From: Deltaproteobacteria bacterium
GTDB taxonomy: Bacteria; Bdellovibrionota_B; Oligoflexia; Oligoflexales; Bog-1112
DNA: 43,009 bases
Direction of reading: 5' to 3'
NCBI GenBank assembly: GCA_023250635.1
Contig: JAHFAI010000014.1
Coordinates: 1-43,009, forward strand
Of the stretch, positions 17,534 to 25,163 are shown piece by piece. The translations under genes and the position numbers were made by a program. The notes under the pieces were generated by a model. That model saw only the letters and a list, made by a program, of their open reading frames with translations, ran no database searches and was not told the DNA's origin. The number at the start of each line of letters is the position of its first letter. Within the stretch, counting starts at the first letter, position 1.

Positions 17534-18175
17534 TTAAATATAGGTTTTGTAGTTTACCGTAAATCCCAGAGTCTCGCCGAGAAAGCTTGCAACCATGGGC
17601 AACATGCTGCTCCCCGGACGATAGGTTCCGGAATTATTATCTACCACCAATTGCTGTGCTTCATTTATCCAACATTCGCCAGCAAAAAAAATCACCTCAG
17701 GATAGTTGCCAATAAAATAGTGCTTGGTTGCTAATTTCGAACCGGCAATTTTGTCGATAGGAGCAAAGAACACCTGTGCATCGGTTATTACATAGGTGTA
17801 TTTTTGTCCGGGTTTAAACAGGGCAAGAATTTTTTTGCTTTTTACTTCGCCAAGAGCTTTTAAATGTGTGGCCAGATACTGGCGTTTAGCGCGTAAAGGC
17901 GCAAACAGACCCTCGACTTTTTGTTGGCGTTCTTTATCGCCAGCTATCCGCAAATCAAGGGATGGCGGGGCTTTTGACAGCTTAATTTGAAAAATACGCG
18001 GGAGTTTCTCCGCACCTGCTTCCTGTCCAGATTTGCTATTTTCGCCCGGCCATCGCAGGTGTTTTACCTGCCAGACGGGGGCGGCGTGAATGTCGCCTCC
18101 CCACCTCGAGCTGATCATGATACAAACAAAAATCTTAGCAGCAGTAGAACGCATTTTCGGGAGCAAACAAAGCAT
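17534..18175 (-). CDS. Exported hypothetical protein upstream of phnW
   Basis: 213 residues with a likely signal peptide ([24 protein letters not shown] from the second Met). Two starts are possible: ATG 18175 with GGAAAAG upstream, or ATG 18154 without a clear ribosome binding site; I keep the first. The C-terminal half ([51 protein letters not shown]) looks like a compact globular domain with a distinctive N-N-S-G-T-Y-R-P motif. No family is recognised. Fourteen bases separate it from phnW, so co-transcription is likely. A role in phosphonate metabolism is not shown by the sequence. Confidence 0.75.
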   Translation of the reverse strand: MLCLLPKMRSTAAKIFVCIMISSRWGGDIHAAPVWQVKHLRWPGENSKSGQEAGAEKLPRIFQIKLSKAPPSLDLRIAGDKERQQKVEGLFAPLRAKRQYLATHLKALGEVKSKKILALFKPGQKYTYVITDAQVFFAPIDKIAGSKLATKHYFIGNYPEVIFFAGECWINEAQQLVVDNNSGTYRPGSSMLPMVASFLGETLGFTVNYKTYI

Positions 18176-18214
18176 AGGTCTTTTCCAAAGTTCCCGCGTA
18201 CAACGAGGAACAGA

Positions 18215-19315
18215 TTGCGAATAAATATGTTGTTATTTTTTGCTAGTATAAAAGAAAAGCTCTGGGGTGCAAGGTGCTTTTTGCTGCTGGGATTAATCTC
18301 TCCCGGGCTAGGTGAGGCCGCTGCTATTGCGGTAAATCTACGCACTGAGCTGGGCAGCCGCTTGGCGGGGTGCTCATGGTATGATCCTCTCGGTCGGACT
18401 TCTTATTCCCAGCAGTTTCCTCTGCTCAGCATGCATCTTAGTTTTCGCCCCGAGTTGATTGTGAGCGACTCGCGAGGAATGCTCACCTTAGCCACGAGCT
18501 ATCAGTATCAGCAGGAATATCGGCGCGAAAGTTCGGGGCAAGGTCATCATCGCTATACCCTGGCTCTGATTCTACATCCTCTCCTTGCAAGGCTACGGAT
18601 GGGCTTGTGGGCTGAAGCAGCCTGGTCCTATGGGGGAGGCCTGACTGCTCCGCCAGGCTCTCCGCATTATGCTTTTCCTTCGTCGCTTCTCTCCACAGAT
18701 TCTGCTTTGATTCCCTGGTTGGCAGTAGGGGAAGGAGAGGGTTTCCGTGCTATTAGCGGTTTTACCCTATTGAGTCATCGCGAGGTCTATTTGCCGGCCC
18801 TGTCGTACCGCAGTCAGCAGGGAGGAGAGCTACCCCAGAGTTTGTTTATCCTTGCCCAGATGGGTGACTTCCATAGGGGCTTCTCCGCAGAGGTGCTCGC
18901 TGATCACTGGAGCTTGACAACGGAGGATCCTGAGGAAGGATATAGCCGTCAGGGATTTGGCGCACTGGTCTATTACCCCATAAGTGAGCGCTGGCATGGC
19001 GAATTACGGGGAAGGCTCTGGAGGGATGCACCTTTGCTGGCGGGGTTTGGTAAAGCAGGGGAACAGGGCTGGCAATTAGCCACATCTCAGCGCTGGCAGC
19101 TCGCCAGTTCCTTAGGGCTCACCCTCGAGTACCGCTTCTCCCAGCTCGAGGAGCCGGCAAAAAATATAAGGGACTTTTATCGCCAAGATGTTATGCTTAG
19201 CCTTGGATGGCAGGTCTATGGCAGGGAAACGCGTTTACTCCTCCCTCCCTGGCGTAACTCACCCCAGGTCCTGACTAAACGAGCTGAGTTGATGAACTCG
19301 CCCCCGATTTTGTAA
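18215..19315 (+). CDS. Probable outer-membrane beta-barrel protein
   Basis: About 366 residues with a signal peptide (INMLLFFASIKEKLWGARCF..., cleavage near GLGEAAA). The rest is a run of alternating polar/hydrophobic strands rich in Tyr, Trp, Arg, Ser and Gly (LATSYQYQQEYRRE, RYTLALILHPLLARLRMGLWAEAAWSY, GFGALVYYPISERWHGELRGRLW, SSLGLTLEYRFSQLE), typical of outer-membrane barrels, though the C-terminus runs past the last strand. TTG 18215 is chosen because GAGGAA lies just upstream; ATG 18227 is the alternative. The frame is open back to 17987, but that part is unlikely coding. It diverges from the phnW-linked gene. Confidence 0.7.
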   Translation: MRINMLLFFASIKEKLWGARCFLLLGLISPGLGEAAAIAVNLRTELGSRLAGCSWYDPLGRTSYSQQFPLLSMHLSFRPELIVSDSRGMLTLATSYQYQQEYRRESSGQGHHRYTLALILHPLLARLRMGLWAEAAWSYGGGLTAPPGSPHYAFPSSLLSTDSALIPWLAVGEGEGFRAISGFTLLSHREVYLPALSYRSQQGGELPQSLFILAQMGDFHRGFSAEVLADHWSLTTEDPEEGYSRQGFGALVYYPISERWHGELRGRLWRDAPLLAGFGKAGEQGWQLATSQRWQLASSLGLTLEYRFSQLEEPAKNIRDFYRQDVMLSLGWQVYGRETRLLLPPWRNSPQVLTKRAELMNSPPIL

Positions 19316-19349
19316 TAGCATTCTTTTTGCGACAAGGTGAAGCCCCGCT

Positions 19350-20816
19350 GTGTTATCCGAGATGCTTGCCAAGCTCAAAATTCCTAAGCAGCAACGAATT
19401 TTTGTCAATCGCACCCTGAATTTTGAAGATATAAAGGTAGTGGGTTTCGATATGGACCACACCCTGGCTTTGTATAAGCGCGAAACCTTCGAAGAATTAG
19501 CTTTTGTCGAAACCCTAAAAAAATTTATTGCCGCAGGTTACCCCCAGGAGTTAGCACAACTGCGTTTTAAACATGATTTTGTGATTCGGGGATTGCTGGT
19601 TGATCGAGCTCGCGGCAATGTCTTACGGGTTGACGCCCATAAATATGTTAAGGACGCTTATCACGGCTATCGGCGCCTGAGTAAGGAAGAGCGCTATCAA
19701 CTCTATAACCAGCAGAGTTTCCCGGTGGAAGAATGCCTTTCCATCGATACGCTTTTTGCGCTCTCAGAAGTGCAATTATTTGTAGAAATTGTCGAGTTTA
19801 TGCATCAGCATCCTGGGGCCATAGCCAAGAGTTTTCAACAGGTTTATGATGATATTCGCCTCTATATCGATCTCAGTCATAAAGACAATAGTATTAAAGC
19901 CAAGGTTTTAGCCCATCCCGAACGCTATCTAAAAAAAGACAAGCATCTCGCGAGCAGTTTGCTGCGGCAAATCGACGCAGGAAAATCCTTGTTTCTGCTG
20001 ACTAATTCCACCTATGCCTATACAAACCAGGTAATGACTTGGGTTTTTGAAGGAACGAACGAAGGCTTTAGTTCCTGGCACGACTATTGGTCCTATATTA
20101 TTACGGACGCTGGAAAACCGAATTTTTTTGGAGGTGCAGCTCCTTTTCAAGGCCTTGATCGCTCAGGGCAGGTGGTCGAAGTTACGGTCGACCAGCTTCA
20201 GCAGGGGGGAATTTACCAGGGGGGAAATGCTGGTTTGTTCGAAACTCAAAGCGGTTTTCGTGGCGATGAAATACTCTACGTGGGCGACCATATCTACGGG
20301 GATATCATTCACCCCAAAGGAATTTTGAATTGGCGCACCATGCTTATTGTGGAAGAGCTTGAAGAAGAATTACCCAAGCTCGCCAAGCTTAAGCTGGAGC
20401 TTTCTCGTATTTACGAGCACATTCATCAGCGGGAAGAGTTGGACGAGAAACTCCAGCGTTTACGTTCCAAGATTGGGGCGAATTTTCGCCAAAGCGAAAA
20501 AGCCAAGACTCGCGGCGATCATCTCAAAGCAGAGCAATTGCTTGGAGAAAACGCCAAGCTGAACGAAGCTTTCAGCGGCTTGCGCCAGGAGTTAAACACC
20601 CTTGATGAGACCATTAAAATCCTGATCGATCATCGGGCAAAGCGGGTACATCCAGTGTGGGGAGAACTGATGAAGGTGGGGCTCGAGGCCAGTCGTTTTG
20701 CCCAGCAGGTAAACTCCTATGCCTGTATTTATTCATCACGAGTCTCGAATCTTCGTTACTATAGCCCCTTTAAAAAATTTCTTTCCTATCATGAGAATCT
20801 CCCCATCGACAGTTGA
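19350..20816 (+). CDS. HAD-IG family 5'-nucleotidase
   Basis: A 488-residue cytosolic 5'-nucleotidase-like protein of the HAD-IG family, related to eukaryotic purine nucleotidase NT5C2 and to Legionella and Bdellovibrio-type homologues. Motif I is VGFDMDHTLALYKRETFEELAF (D34 nucleophile, D36), motif II is LFLLTNSTYAYTNQVMTWVFEG, and motif IV is ILYVGDHIYGDI. A long charged coiled-coil stretch (about residues 345-430) follows, as in the family. The start is GTG 19350 with AAGGTGA about nine bases upstream; ATG 19362 is the alternative. The likely substrates are IMP and GMP, by family only. Confidence 0.9.
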   Translation: MLSEMLAKLKIPKQQRIFVNRTLNFEDIKVVGFDMDHTLALYKRETFEELAFVETLKKFIAAGYPQELAQLRFKHDFVIRGLLVDRARGNVLRVDAHKYVKDAYHGYRRLSKEERYQLYNQQSFPVEECLSIDTLFALSEVQLFVEIVEFMHQHPGAIAKSFQQVYDDIRLYIDLSHKDNSIKAKVLAHPERYLKKDKHLASSLLRQIDAGKSLFLLTNSTYAYTNQVMTWVFEGTNEGFSSWHDYWSYIITDAGKPNFFGGAAPFQGLDRSGQVVEVTVDQLQQGGIYQGGNAGLFETQSGFRGDEILYVGDHIYGDIIHPKGILNWRTMLIVEELEEELPKLAKLKLELSRIYEHIHQREELDEKLQRLRSKIGANFRQSEKAKTRGDHLKAEQLLGENAKLNEAFSGLRQELNTLDETIKILIDHRAKRVHPVWGELMKVGLEASRFAQQVNSYACIYSSRVSNLRYYSPFKKFLSYHENLPIDS

Positions 20817-20898
20817 AAAGTTGATTGACCCTCGGCGGAATTTAAGATACAGCGTAACCAGCAAGCTATACCACCGGTACATAGACGGATATCCTATT

Positions 20899-21753
20899 AT
20901 GAAAAGAGATTTAAGCACTCTCCTCCACGTGAGTTTCGCAGTAATTTTACTATTATCCTCCTCTGCCCAGGCAAGTTGTTTGCAAGCAGCTTCCTCCCGA
21001 GAGAGCCTTTCCATCGAGGAAATAACCCTCGAGCTCCCTGAAGCTACTCCGGAGAATGAACGAGAGATGGAGAACGAACGAAGACAAGCAAAAAAGAGCA
21101 GCAGCATCCGCCAGCAAATTAGGGAAGCAAGACGCTTTGCAGCCGATACTCACCTACCCCCCGTAAGAACGACCATGCTGCCCTCGTGCACCCCCAAAAC
21201 CGAATCTCGCAGAGTCCTCCCGCCAGTAGTTCACCCAGAAAGTGAAGAAGAGGATTTCTTAAGCAAAGAAGACATAGTGCAGCTAGAGCGCCAAGCACTC
21301 TTGGCGAATTACCAGCAAAAAATCAGCCAAGAATTTGCTGATTATCGCATTTGGTTAACCAGACAATTCGCTTTCCATCAAAGAGTTATGGAGACTGAAA
21401 GGAGGAGCTTACTAAAAATAGAGGCTGAGAAGGCGGCAACAGAGAAAGCGCTGGCAAGGGCAGCAGCAGCAGAAATGGATCGTGAACTCCTCAAGGAACA
21501 ACGAAAATTAGCGCTCAACAACGACTATAAATGCGTTAAACTCAAATTATGCCGTTTTATGAACGAGTTAGCAAAACAAATTAATGCTGATTTTGCCTGC
21601 AGGCCCGTCAGCCTCGCTGCAACTCACCCAGAAATAAAAAAGAGATACCGCCAATTATCCCTTAAAATCCATCCTGACAAACAAGGCGATAGATTTGAGG
21701 AAGAAATTAAAAATCTCACCGCGTTTTTTACTGATTGGGCAGCTCAACTCTAG
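20899..21753 (+). CDS. Exported protein with C-terminal J-domain-like motif
   Basis: A 284-residue protein. The signal peptide MKRDLSTLLHVSFAVILLLSSSAQA fixes ATG 20899, although its ribosome binding site is weak; the longer open frame from 20719 overlaps the nucleotidase gene and is rejected. The middle is a charged, Glu/Arg/Lys-rich coiled coil (about 130-215). The C-terminus EIKKRYRQLSLKIHPDKQGD has the J-domain helix II and HPD loop (H258-D260), followed by a helix III-like FEEEIKNLTAFFTDW. J domains stimulate Hsp70 in the cytoplasm, so an exported one is unusual. Its target is unknown. Confidence 0.75.
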   Translation: MKRDLSTLLHVSFAVILLLSSSAQASCLQAASSRESLSIEEITLELPEATPENEREMENERRQAKKSSSIRQQIREARRFAADTHLPPVRTTMLPSCTPKTESRRVLPPVVHPESEEEDFLSKEDIVQLERQALLANYQQKISQEFADYRIWLTRQFAFHQRVMETERRSLLKIEAEKAATEKALARAAAAEMDRELLKEQRKLALNNDYKCVKLKLCRFMNELAKQINADFACRPVSLAATHPEIKKRYRQLSLKIHPDKQGDRFEEEIKNLTAFFTDWAAQL

Positions 21754-21798
21754 TACCCTCATGGTAAGCACATTTTCTGCGTAGCAACAGGAGGAGTT

Positions 21799-22725
21799 AT
21801 GGATTTAGCTCGGGGTGGTCTTGGCATGCCTGGAGCCGCACTCTTATTTAGCTTGTGGAGCCTGTTTATACCCAACCTACTCTCTGCGGAGCAGCTCATG
21901 CTTCCTCCCCCCCCTCCGCTCAAGCAACATGTCATCGTTCTCGGGATTGATGGTTTAGGCAGCCATAACGTTTGGCGGCACGAGGAACTGGGCACCCCCC
22001 CGCCGAGCATCCCCACCCTGAGCAAATTGATGGCGGACGGCGCCTGGACCTTGCAAGCCCAAATCGACGAGATTGCTGTTAGTGGTCCCAACTGGATGGG
22101 GATGCTTACCGGCGCACCCTCCTCCCGCCATGGGGTTAGGTCTAATGACTGTGAACGAGGGGCCGGACTCGAGACGATTTTTGGCCTGCTGCGCCGCAGC
22201 CAGCCCGCTATTTCCATCACCGTGATTCACGAATGGGCAACGATTTATTGTTATCCCGAGGAAAATTCGGTTAACACCTTTGTGAAAACTTCGACGACCG
22301 CTGAGACTACGGGGGCTATTATTAGCGCCTTGCATAGGGATCTTCCCGATTTTATTTTTGTTGACTACGACGGTGTCGATGCAGCAGGCCACAAGGCGGG
22401 GGGTTCGAGCAGCACCTATCGCCAGGCCGTAGAAGCAGTGGACCAGGGTATAGCCAGCGTTCTTACTACCCTCGATGAACTGCATATCGCCGACCGCACC
22501 TATGTCATTGTGCTAGCTGATCACGGCCATCGCCCCGAGGGTGGGGGGCATTCTTCGGCAGAATATCCGGTGCCCTTTATCGTCTATGGCCCGGGGGTAC
22601 GCCCTGGACAAATCAGCGAAGCCGTGCACAATAACCAGTTAGCTCCCCTGCTGGCTCACCTTTTCAGGAGCGGTCCTTCCCCTGATTGGGTAATGGGGCT
22701 TTGGCCTTTTGATCGCTACCTTTAA
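21799..22725 (+). CDS. Exported alkaline-phosphatase-fold phosphodiesterase/pyrophosphatase
   Basis: 308 residues with an N-terminal signal segment (residues 10-30). The fold is that of type I phosphodiesterases/nucleotide pyrophosphatases: metal Asp D51 in VIVLGIDGLG, probable nucleophile S95 in AVSGPNWMGMLTG (Thr in most homologues), DYDGVDAAGH, VLADHGHRPEGGGHS, and PFIVYGPGV. GGAGGAG directly before ATG 21799 supports the start. The substrate is not clear. Phosphonoacetate hydrolase belongs to the same superfamily, so a link with phnW 4 kb away is conceivable but not shown. Confidence 0.87.
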   Translation: MDLARGGLGMPGAALLFSLWSLFIPNLLSAEQLMLPPPPPLKQHVIVLGIDGLGSHNVWRHEELGTPPPSIPTLSKLMADGAWTLQAQIDEIAVSGPNWMGMLTGAPSSRHGVRSNDCERGAGLETIFGLLRRSQPAISITVIHEWATIYCYPEENSVNTFVKTSTTAETTGAIISALHRDLPDFIFVDYDGVDAAGHKAGGSSSTYRQAVEAVDQGIASVLTTLDELHIADRTYVIVLADHGHRPEGGGHSSAEYPVPFIVYGPGVRPGQISEAVHNNQLAPLLAHLFRSGPSPDWVMGLWPFDRYL

Positions 22726-22813
22726 TAGCATGATTGCTTGGCAGCCAATACAGCACAATACCGCTCAAAAATATAAAAACAGAGATGCAAGTGAGGAGCA
22801 GCACAGTGGATCC

Positions 22814-23902
22814 TTATTCTGTCAGATAACCGTAAAAATCCACGGCAATAAGTTTTTGGCGATTATTGCTGGTCCTGAGCCAGAGTTTACCATGGATGTT
22901 GCCCCTTGCCTCAGAGCTATTGTTGAGGGTAAAAACCACCTTGTGTTGTTTAGCGGCCAGTGCGCTTAGCTGAGCAGTAAGCGCTAAAGAGCGGTTGTTC
23001 TCTTCCTCACCATTGAGATTGAACAACGAGCGCTCGAGGCTGACGGTGAATTCACCAGAGCTGCTTAAGGTAAGCACTCGTTTCGTCTGTTGGCCTTTGC
23101 CGAGCGGTCCAAAATCTAGGTAACTGCTATGGCTACGAATCGGTGGTAGCTGGTGCGCACTTACATAAATATCCATGCGGGGTTTATGGAGGTTGTTGCT
23201 GGCAACGGTAATTTTTTCTTTTAATACCCCGGTAAACTCACCAGGGCGCAAGCGCACCAACAGCTGCCAGCGGTTGATGCGCTCTTCTCTATAGGAGACC
23301 TCAAGAAGGCTGCTATTGTAGGAAATACCGAGAATTTTATAAGGGACTTCAGCGTTGAGACCGGTGATGGTTACTTGCTTCGCACGGCTGAGGATTTCGC
23401 CCCCCTCTTCACCAGCTCCGTAGGCAATAATGGGTGGTTCCACCCGATAGTCAGGAACCACATCGGCTGCCAGAACTAAGAGTTGCTGGAGCGAGGAGCC
23501 TGCATCGCTGACCACGCTCACCGCTTTTTTGACAGGACCAATAAAATGATCGGTGTTTAAGGAGACCGTGATCGCGCCACCTTCTTGCGGGGCAAAGGTA
23601 TCTCGTTCGGGAGGCGTGACGATGGTGCAACCACAGGGGCTATGGATAGCCTTGAGGTGCAGGGGGGCGCTGCCGGTATTGGTAAAATAAAAAGCGTGGG
23701 TGACGATACTGCCTTGAGGGACTTGGCCAAAATCTATGCTTTGTTTAATAAAGGCAAGCCTTCCTTGGCGAGGGGAAAGCAGAGGCCCCGGAGCCTTCTT
23801 GGCAGAGGCCAGCGGGGATGCTATACAATTGAGCGCACAGCAAATTCCTGCCATGCCGTGCCTGTGCTTGCCGAGATTGCGTACCAAGTGGTGAAGGTTC
23901 AT
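22814..23902 (-). CDS. Exported DUF1573-domain protein
   Basis: About 362 residues. The DUF1573 (ASH/PapD-like beta-sandwich) domain is seen at IDFGQVPQGSIVTHAFYFTNTGSAPLHLKAIHSPCGCTIV, followed by at least two more immunoglobulin-like segments (VTITGLNAEVPYKILG and YLDFGPLGKGQQTKRVLTL). Start is uncertain: the frame opens with TTG at 23995, while ATG 23902 and ATG 23854 each precede a short hydrophobic stretch ending near ASPLASA, but none has a clear ribosome binding site. I use 23902. Such proteins are usually periplasmic or surface binding modules. It diverges from the LptF/LptG gene and converges with the phosphodiesterase. Confidence 0.78.
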   Translation of the reverse strand: MNLHHLVRNLGKHRHGMAGICCALNCIASPLASAKKAPGPLLSPRQGRLAFIKQSIDFGQVPQGSIVTHAFYFTNTGSAPLHLKAIHSPCGCTIVTPPERDTFAPQEGGAITVSLNTDHFIGPVKKAVSVVSDAGSSLQQLLVLAADVVPDYRVEPPIIAYGAGEEGGEILSRAKQVTITGLNAEVPYKILGISYNSSLLEVSYREERINRWQLLVRLRPGEFTGVLKEKITVASNNLHKPRMDIYVSAHQLPPIRSHSSYLDFGPLGKGQQTKRVLTLSSSGEFTVSLERSLFNLNGEEENNRSLALTAQLSALAAKQHKVVFTLNNSSEARGNIHGKLWLRTSNNRQKLIAVDFYGYLTE

Positions 23903-24058
23903 GGAGCCGTTGCTTTGAGGAATCAGTGGTAAGATGAGGCGTACCCTACGCTGAGGAATTGCTTCCTTAGTTTCGGAAAATAATCGTAGGGGCAATGAAT
24001 TGCAAGGTAAATGTAGGGTTTAGTTCTGCGTGAGCTGCTGATCGGAGGGAGTGCAATC

Positions 24059-25153
24059 GTGATTCTTTTTTCTTATATACTGCGAGCTTTTTTTAAATAC
24101 GCCCTTGGGTCTCTGCTGCTTGGCTTATTCATGTTTATTCTGTTTGATTTTATCCATAAATCCACCGGAGTTTTTGCCATCCAGCACGCAAGCGCTGGTT
24201 CCATAGGAAAATATTATTTTTATCAAACACCCCTACAACTGGTACAGCTCTTGCCTTTAGCGAGTTTGATTGCTTCGCTGCTGGTGATGATCACTATGCA
24301 ACGTAGTAATGAAATTACCATCATGCGATCAAGTGGCATGAATATTTTTGCTATCGCGCTCCCCCTCGTGGCCGCTGGCACCTTGCTTACCCTGCTTGCT
24401 TATGGGCTTAATGAATTGGTAGTGCCACGGGCTGCCTTGCGTGTGCAGCATATTTCTCAGGTGGAAATAGAAAAGGGTCGGAGAAACAGCGAGTTTGATC
24501 ATAAGAACCATTGGTGGGCCATGGAAGATGGTTTTTATTACTTTGAAGGCTATAACCAAGCTGATCAAAGTCTGCATGGCTTTCGTCAGATCCTAATGGG
24601 CGAGGATTTCACCCTCCACTCCCTGGTCCTTGGGGATGAAGGCACTTTTGATGAAGCCAGTAAAACCTGGATTTTCCCCTCGGTGCGAAAGTTTACCTTT
24701 GCAACTCCCGGCACGGTGAGCGACTCGCAAACCCTTAGGGCCTGGTCTCCGCCCGCTGGATCGATTGAGCCTATCAATTTCCAACGAGAGCTGCGTTTAC
24801 CTGAGGAACTCTCCCTTGCAGAACTGTCTCCGCTTATTGTCCGCAATGCTAAACTGGGTCGTGATGTCCTCGAGTTAAAAGTTGCCTGGCAGGTTAAAAT
24901 CGCCTACCCTTTGGCCATTGTTCTGTGCAGCCTTATGGGTCTTAGTTTTGGATTTCGCTCGGAGCGCAACCATGAAACCTTGCGCAGCATTGTGGTGGCG
25001 ATGAGCGTGGGTATCAGCTACTGGTTTTTGCTAAGTGCCTTCCGCAGCCTAGGGAATTTTGCTAGCCTGCCTCCCCTCGTGGCAGGATGGCTTGCCACTG
25101 TACTACTGGCTCTCTATGTAGGTAAGCAGCTTGTTACACTTCATCGCTACTAG
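24059..25153 (+). CDS. LptF/LptG family permease
   Basis: Inner-membrane permease of the YjgP/YjgQ family. LptF and LptG with LptB2 extract lipopolysaccharide and pass it to LptC/LptA. 364 residues: N-terminal helices (ILRAFFKYALGSLLLGLFMFILFDF), ITIMRSSGMNIFAIALPL, LNELVVPRAA before a large periplasmic domain, and C-terminal helices (IAYPLAIVLCSLMGLSFGFRS, GISYWFLLSAFRSLG). GTG 24059 follows GGGAG by eight bases. I cannot tell LptF from LptG. Only one copy is here; the partner must lie elsewhere. Its stop codon overlaps the ribosome binding site of the next gene. Confidence 0.9.
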   Translation: MILFSYILRAFFKYALGSLLLGLFMFILFDFIHKSTGVFAIQHASAGSIGKYYFYQTPLQLVQLLPLASLIASLLVMITMQRSNEITIMRSSGMNIFAIALPLVAAGTLLTLLAYGLNELVVPRAALRVQHISQVEIEKGRRNSEFDHKNHWWAMEDGFYYFEGYNQADQSLHGFRQILMGEDFTLHSLVLGDEGTFDEASKTWIFPSVRKFTFATPGTVSDSQTLRAWSPPAGSIEPINFQRELRLPEELSLAELSPLIVRNAKLGRDVLELKVAWQVKIAYPLAIVLCSLMGLSFGFRSERNHETLRSIVVAMSVGISYWFLLSAFRSLGNFASLPPLVAGWLATVLLALYVGKQLVTLHRY

Positions 25154-25163
25154 GGAGGTATCA

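Noticed and set aside
17987-18214. Upstream extension of the barrel gene
   Set aside because: It overlaps the start of the divergent exported gene, lacks a ribosome binding site, and would place the signal peptide in the middle of the protein.
20719-20898. Upstream extension of the J-domain-like gene into the nucleotidase gene
   Set aside because: The signal peptide begins at 20899; the earlier frame is only an open reading of nucleotidase DNA in another frame.
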